A stretch of DNA of 64,000 bases from Lunularia cruciata. Its lineage: Eukaryota; Streptophyta; Marchantiopsida; Lunulariales; Lunulariaceae. This document shows positions 60,500-64,000 of the stretch, piece by piece. Within the stretch, counting starts at the first letter, position 1; the number at the start of each line of letters is the position of its first letter. The notes below the pieces were generated by a model, which was given only the letters and a program-made list of their open reading frames with translations, had not been told where the DNA came from and did not search any database. Location: contig OX419755.1 in the NCBI GenBank assembly GCA_948567375.1, positions 56,562,291 through 56,626,290 of the forward strand, written 5' to 3'. The position numbers and the translations under genes were made by a program.

Positions 60500-61729
60500 G
60501 TGCCAATACTAACTAAGCACCACCCACTAATGTAACTCTAACAAAGATAACTACACTAGGGGAAAGGGCAACCTGTAACCTGCCATCATAACACGCACTC
60601 TCACGGTCTGGAGGTCATCACTTCCTACCTCACCGGAGAGAAACAAAGGTAGTCTGACTTGTCATCACTCCAGCCTCACCACCGAGAGCACACCAGAGCA
60701 CGAACGCTCAAAAATTCAGGGCACCTCACACAAACATGGTGCACAAACAAGAAGTAGAGAATGGAGAGGATCCAATCACAAGAAATCTAAATAAAAACCC
60801 TCCATCTCATAACACAACATGGGGACTGACTCTGCCACCATTTGGCATTTGACATAAGAGAATTTTGTATCTAAGTCCTAAGCTACCAGGATCACCAAGA
60901 ATGAGATCAAACTCCCTCTCCTAGCCAAAGCTACATGTGTATAGATAACAGTGACACAGTCACTAGGACAACAAGTGACGGTGGACTAGTTGGCTAGGGC
61001 ACCAGTCTAGGAACAAGAGATCTAGGGGTCAAACCCTGTTGCACACAATCTAGCAGGAAAGGCAGATTTTGCCAACCAATGACCAAGATCTACTCTAAAC
61101 TAGCTAGCCTCACGCCAACAAGCTGGCTTGCTTGCACTTCGTAGCCTCTCATAGCCCACAACCCTATGCCTCGAAGCCTCTAAACGCCAAAATTCAGCCA
61201 AATGAGGCCTTTCTTGTTGCCACTTTGAACCTCCTCCAAAATTGGCAAAACGTCTCCAAATCTGCGAAACTCCTCCAAATCTGGCCAAACAGTGAAAACT
61301 CCTCCAAATCTGCCCCAAAATCTGACGTAAACCCTAAAGATGGTTGTCCGCCAAATCCCCCGCTAACTTTCCACTCGAGCCAAATTGACAACACGAGTTT
61401 TTCCAAATCACAAATTCATGAGAAGAGCTTCCCAACTCCACCTTCAATTTGACTTTTTGAGCCCAACTCGTAGCAAATTGGTCCTGCCTTCACCTCCTGA
61501 GCTCAAAATCACAACCACTGCTCAAAAATTGCTCCTTCTTTGCTCAAAATTTGGCCAGCGCTTCCGCACACCATCCGCCTAACTGCCAAATATGCATCAC
61601 TTGAACAAGCTTTTGCACACTAGGGAAACACAGAACTTGAATTGAGCTACCAATTATCCACCGAGCTTGGAGATACCACCAACACTCACAATTCCTGCAC
61701 CCGATTCCCCCCTGACTTCACTTCTCTGA
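60500..61729 (-). other. Leader or LTR-internal region of gypsy C
   Basis: Non-coding. It contains a primer-site-like TGGTGGCAGAG on the minus strand near 60830-60842 (two mismatches from the initiator Met site) and a tRNA-like module (60981-61044). Short repeats of the type AACTCCTCCAAATCTG lie between about 61225 and 61320. The gag-proximal part (60570-60780) resembles block D at 5990-6160. Whether the LTR itself extends to about 60849 is unclear. Confidence 0.5.
60981..61044 (+). other. tRNA-like (possible SINE head) module
   Basis: GACTAGTTGGCTAGGGCAC fits a tRNA D-arm and A box (TAGC..AGTTGGTTAGAGCAC). After anticodon-arm-like spacing, GGGGTCAAACCC fits a B box and T arm. The acceptor stem does not pair well, so it is not a working tRNA gene. 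It may be a tRNA-derived SINE head or an internal pol III promoter remnant inside the element. Confidence 0.45.
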
Positions 61730-62180
61730 TGTAATCAGATTGCTTACCACTCTCAACTCAACTCAACTCAGATCAGTACTTGATCTGTCACTCTATAAAC
61801 TGCCAACAACTGGGCACTGATTACAGTCAAACCACATCCACTCAAGCATAGAGAATCCAGGTGACGCTCGTTGGCCTCTATCCACCATAGCCAGGAACTC
61901 GAAGGCTCAACATCAGAGAAGTGAGCTCTCTGGAGCTCACTTCAAAACTATACCCCCTGGACTCGAGCTAGCACTGAAACCCTAACGGTCCCACTGACGG
62001 CACACTTGACGGTGCAAACGGTGCAAAGTGACGGTGGGCCCCACCGTGAAGTCAGTACCCTAAACACAAAATCTAACCGTCGGAAAGTAGTCTCTGAGAA
62101 ACAGCTAGAATAACTCTAACTACCATCACTGGAACTCCTATGTCCGAGCATCTAGATGCGGAACTACAAATGGCATGACA
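61730..62180 (-). repeat. 5' LTR-type repeat of element C
   Basis: Begins TGTAATCAGATTGC and ends CATGACA in plus-strand reading. Matches 52390-52835. The right edge abuts resumed copia sequence exactly. Confidence 0.88.
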
Positions 62181-64000
62181 CATTGGTTGTAATGAAGAGC
62201 AAGAGATACGAAATCTTTATGAGCTTGTTGGAGAGACCATCACTAGAGGAGTGGCAAGTATTATTTCTGAAAATGAAGATCTCAAAGATCTTACTCAGTT
62301 ATGGCACCTACGTTTGGGTCATATGAGTGAAAGGGATCTAAGTGAATTGTCCAAGCAACAACTTCTAAAGGGCCTTAAAAGTTGTAAGTTAAAATTCTGT
62401 GAGCATTGTGTAATAGGAAAGCAACGGAGTGTAAGCCTTTCCACAAGAGTTCATTGCACAAAGGGAATCTAAGACTATGTGCATTCTGATGTTTGTGGCC
62501 CTGCAACTATAGTTCAAAATCTGGAGGATTATATTTTGTATCTTTGGTTGATGATTACTCTAGGAGAGTATGGGTCGACAGCATGAAGCAAAAATCAGAG
62601 GTCTTCTCTATCTTTAAACAATGGAAGGTGATGATGGGGAAACAAATTGGAAGGAAAGTGAAGTGTTTGAGATCTGATAATGGTGGAGAATACAAATCTG
62701 GAGAGTTTGATAGATATTGTACGAGTGAAGGGATAATTCATCACTTTACCATACCAGGTACCCCTCAACAAAATGGTGTGGCAGAATGGATAAATCATAC
62801 ACTCTTGGATAACGCAAGAATTATGTTAAGAAATGCCAGATTGGAGAAGAGTTTTTGGGTAGAAGCTAGAAATACGGCTTGTCATTTGGTAAACATTTCT
62901 CCCTTTACTGCTATTGAGTGTAAGACACCTATGGAAAAATGGACAGGTTGGCATGTTGATTACTCTTCACTTAGAGTGTTTGGATGCATAGCTTATGTTC
63001 ATATTCAAGAAGAACAAAGGACAAAGTTAGATCCCAAATCTAGAAAATGTATATTCTTGGGATATGAGAAGTATACAAAGGGATATAGATTATGGGATCC
63101 AGAAAGGTTTTGTCTTGTTCTGAGTAGGGATGTAGTTTTGATGCAACTAGTATGATGATGAATATTATTATAGAAAAGAAAAAACAAACTCAATCAGATT
63201 TTTTTGAGATAGTTATTGATCTTGGAAATGAAGACATCTCACCTCTTGTAGATCAACCAAGTGAACCATTAGAAGAGCAAAGTCCAAAAGTGATTCATGA
63301 ACAAAGATATCCAAATAGGGATAGAAGGCCTCCAAAGATATTTGATGATTCCTTTGTAGCTTATGCTCTTCTTACGGAGAATGGTGAGCCTTCTTCATAT
63401 GAAAAGGCAACGCAAGATCAAGAATGTCAAAAGTGGCATTGTGCAATGGAAGAGGAGATGAAGTCTTTGGCCAAAAACCAAACATAGAGACGTGAAAAAT
63501 TGCCTATGGGAAAGAAGGCAATTGGTTGCAAATGGATATTCCGGAGGAAGGACTTCCAAAATTAGGTGGAGATCAATACAAATCAAGGCTTGAAGCAAAG
63601 AGTTATAGCCAAAAGGAAAGTATTGACTTCAATGAGATTTTTTCACTAGGGTGAAAAATCTCTTCAATCATGCACTATTGGCAATAGTTGCATTGCATAA
63701 CTTGGAGTTGGAACAACTAGATGTTACAACTGCTTTTTTACATGGAGAATTGGAGGAGGAGATTTACATGGATCAAGCTGAAAGTTTTGTGGTACCAAAG
63801 AACCAAAACCTGGTTTGCAGGTTACAAAAGTCTTTATATGGACTAAAGCAAAGTCCAAAACTTTGGTACATGAAGTTTGATGCTTTCATGTTTCAGCATG
63901 GATATAACAGAAGTGAATCAGATTGTTGTGTGTACCTCAAGAAGCTACATGGACCTAGAGTATTTGATTTAATCATCTTGGTACTACATGTGGATGATAT
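62181..64000 (+). pseudogene. Copia element E integrase and reverse transcriptase (right half)
   Basis: The GAG-pre-integrase segment (62251-62472) has LWHLRLGHMSERDLSEL with the H-H-C-C zinc pattern. The integrase (62493-63155) has YFVSLVDDYSRRVWV, LRSDNGGEYKSGEF and PQQNGVAEW, the D,D,E boxes. RT from about 63520 has LDVTTAFLHGELEEEIYMDQ, SLYGLKQSPKLWY and LHVDD at the right edge, where the window cuts the catalytic box. The domain order integrase then RT confirms Ty1/copia. The element continues past the window. Relic. Confidence 0.92.

Larger units (their letters stand above)
52285..62180 (-). mobile_element. Ty3/gypsy element C with cytosine methyltransferase and PHD finger
   Basis: Inserted in copia E: the copia text breaks at 52284 (ending CATC) and resumes at 62181 (CATTGG), a probable 4-bp target duplication with one change. 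Reading the minus strand: 5' LTR-type repeat (61730-62180), leader, gag with two zinc knuckles, protease, C5-methyltransferase, reverse transcriptase, RNase H, H2C2 zinc region, integrase, PHD finger and a 3' terminal repeat (52390-52835, flanked by 105-bp repeats). All parts are present. The element is broken by numerous interruptions but is clearly younger than C'. Confidence 0.9.

Overview
The window reads as nuclear DNA of a land plant, most likely a non-seed plant such as a bryophyte. It is AT-rich, mostly poor in CpG, and about two thirds of it is retroelement remains. The plant assignment rests on chromoviruses with a plant-type initiator-Met primer site, a Ty1/copia element of plant style and a gene of the plant S-protein-homologue family; the bryophyte part is inference.

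Layout. (1) 1-18440 is a nest of Ty3/gypsy elements on the minus strand. The oldest is gypsy copy C' (1-245 and 15291-18440). It was split by chromovirus A (246-5850 and 14771-15290). A is interrupted by a block holding a third gypsy lineage, D (5851-6911 and 12523-14770), and D is split by chromovirus B (6912-12522, with a clean 5-bp target duplication). (2) 18441-36540 is mostly gene-poor AT-rich DNA with tandem duplications, a fold-back MITE and truncated 3' ends of a LINE-like element. It also holds a CpG-containing, gene-like island at about 25.6-28.5 kb with one probable but unrecognised host coding region. (3) 36540-40612 is a LINE-like element (F) with a zinc finger and a reverse transcriptase. 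(4) 41515-47245 is a Penelope-like element (G) whose GIY-YIG endonuclease lies upstream of the reverse transcriptase, which is the permuted order. (5) 48819-49349 is an intact secreted S-protein homologue, the best host gene in the window. (6) 50482-64000 is a Ty1/copia element (E) on the plus strand, cut in two by gypsy element C (52285-62180, minus strand).

The most notable system is the C/C' gypsy family. Between protease and reverse transcriptase its polyprotein carries a C5-cytosine DNA methyltransferase domain with recognisable motifs I, IV, VI, VIII and X, and behind its integrase it carries a PHD finger. It therefore combines a potential chromatin writer and a potential chromatin reader, and two separate copies in this window share the arrangement. 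Chromoviruses A and B end instead in a chromodomain, and their LTRs hold perfect heat-shock-element arrays just upstream of a TATA box, suggesting heat-responsive transcription. All LTR elements here are broken relics and are described as fossils only.
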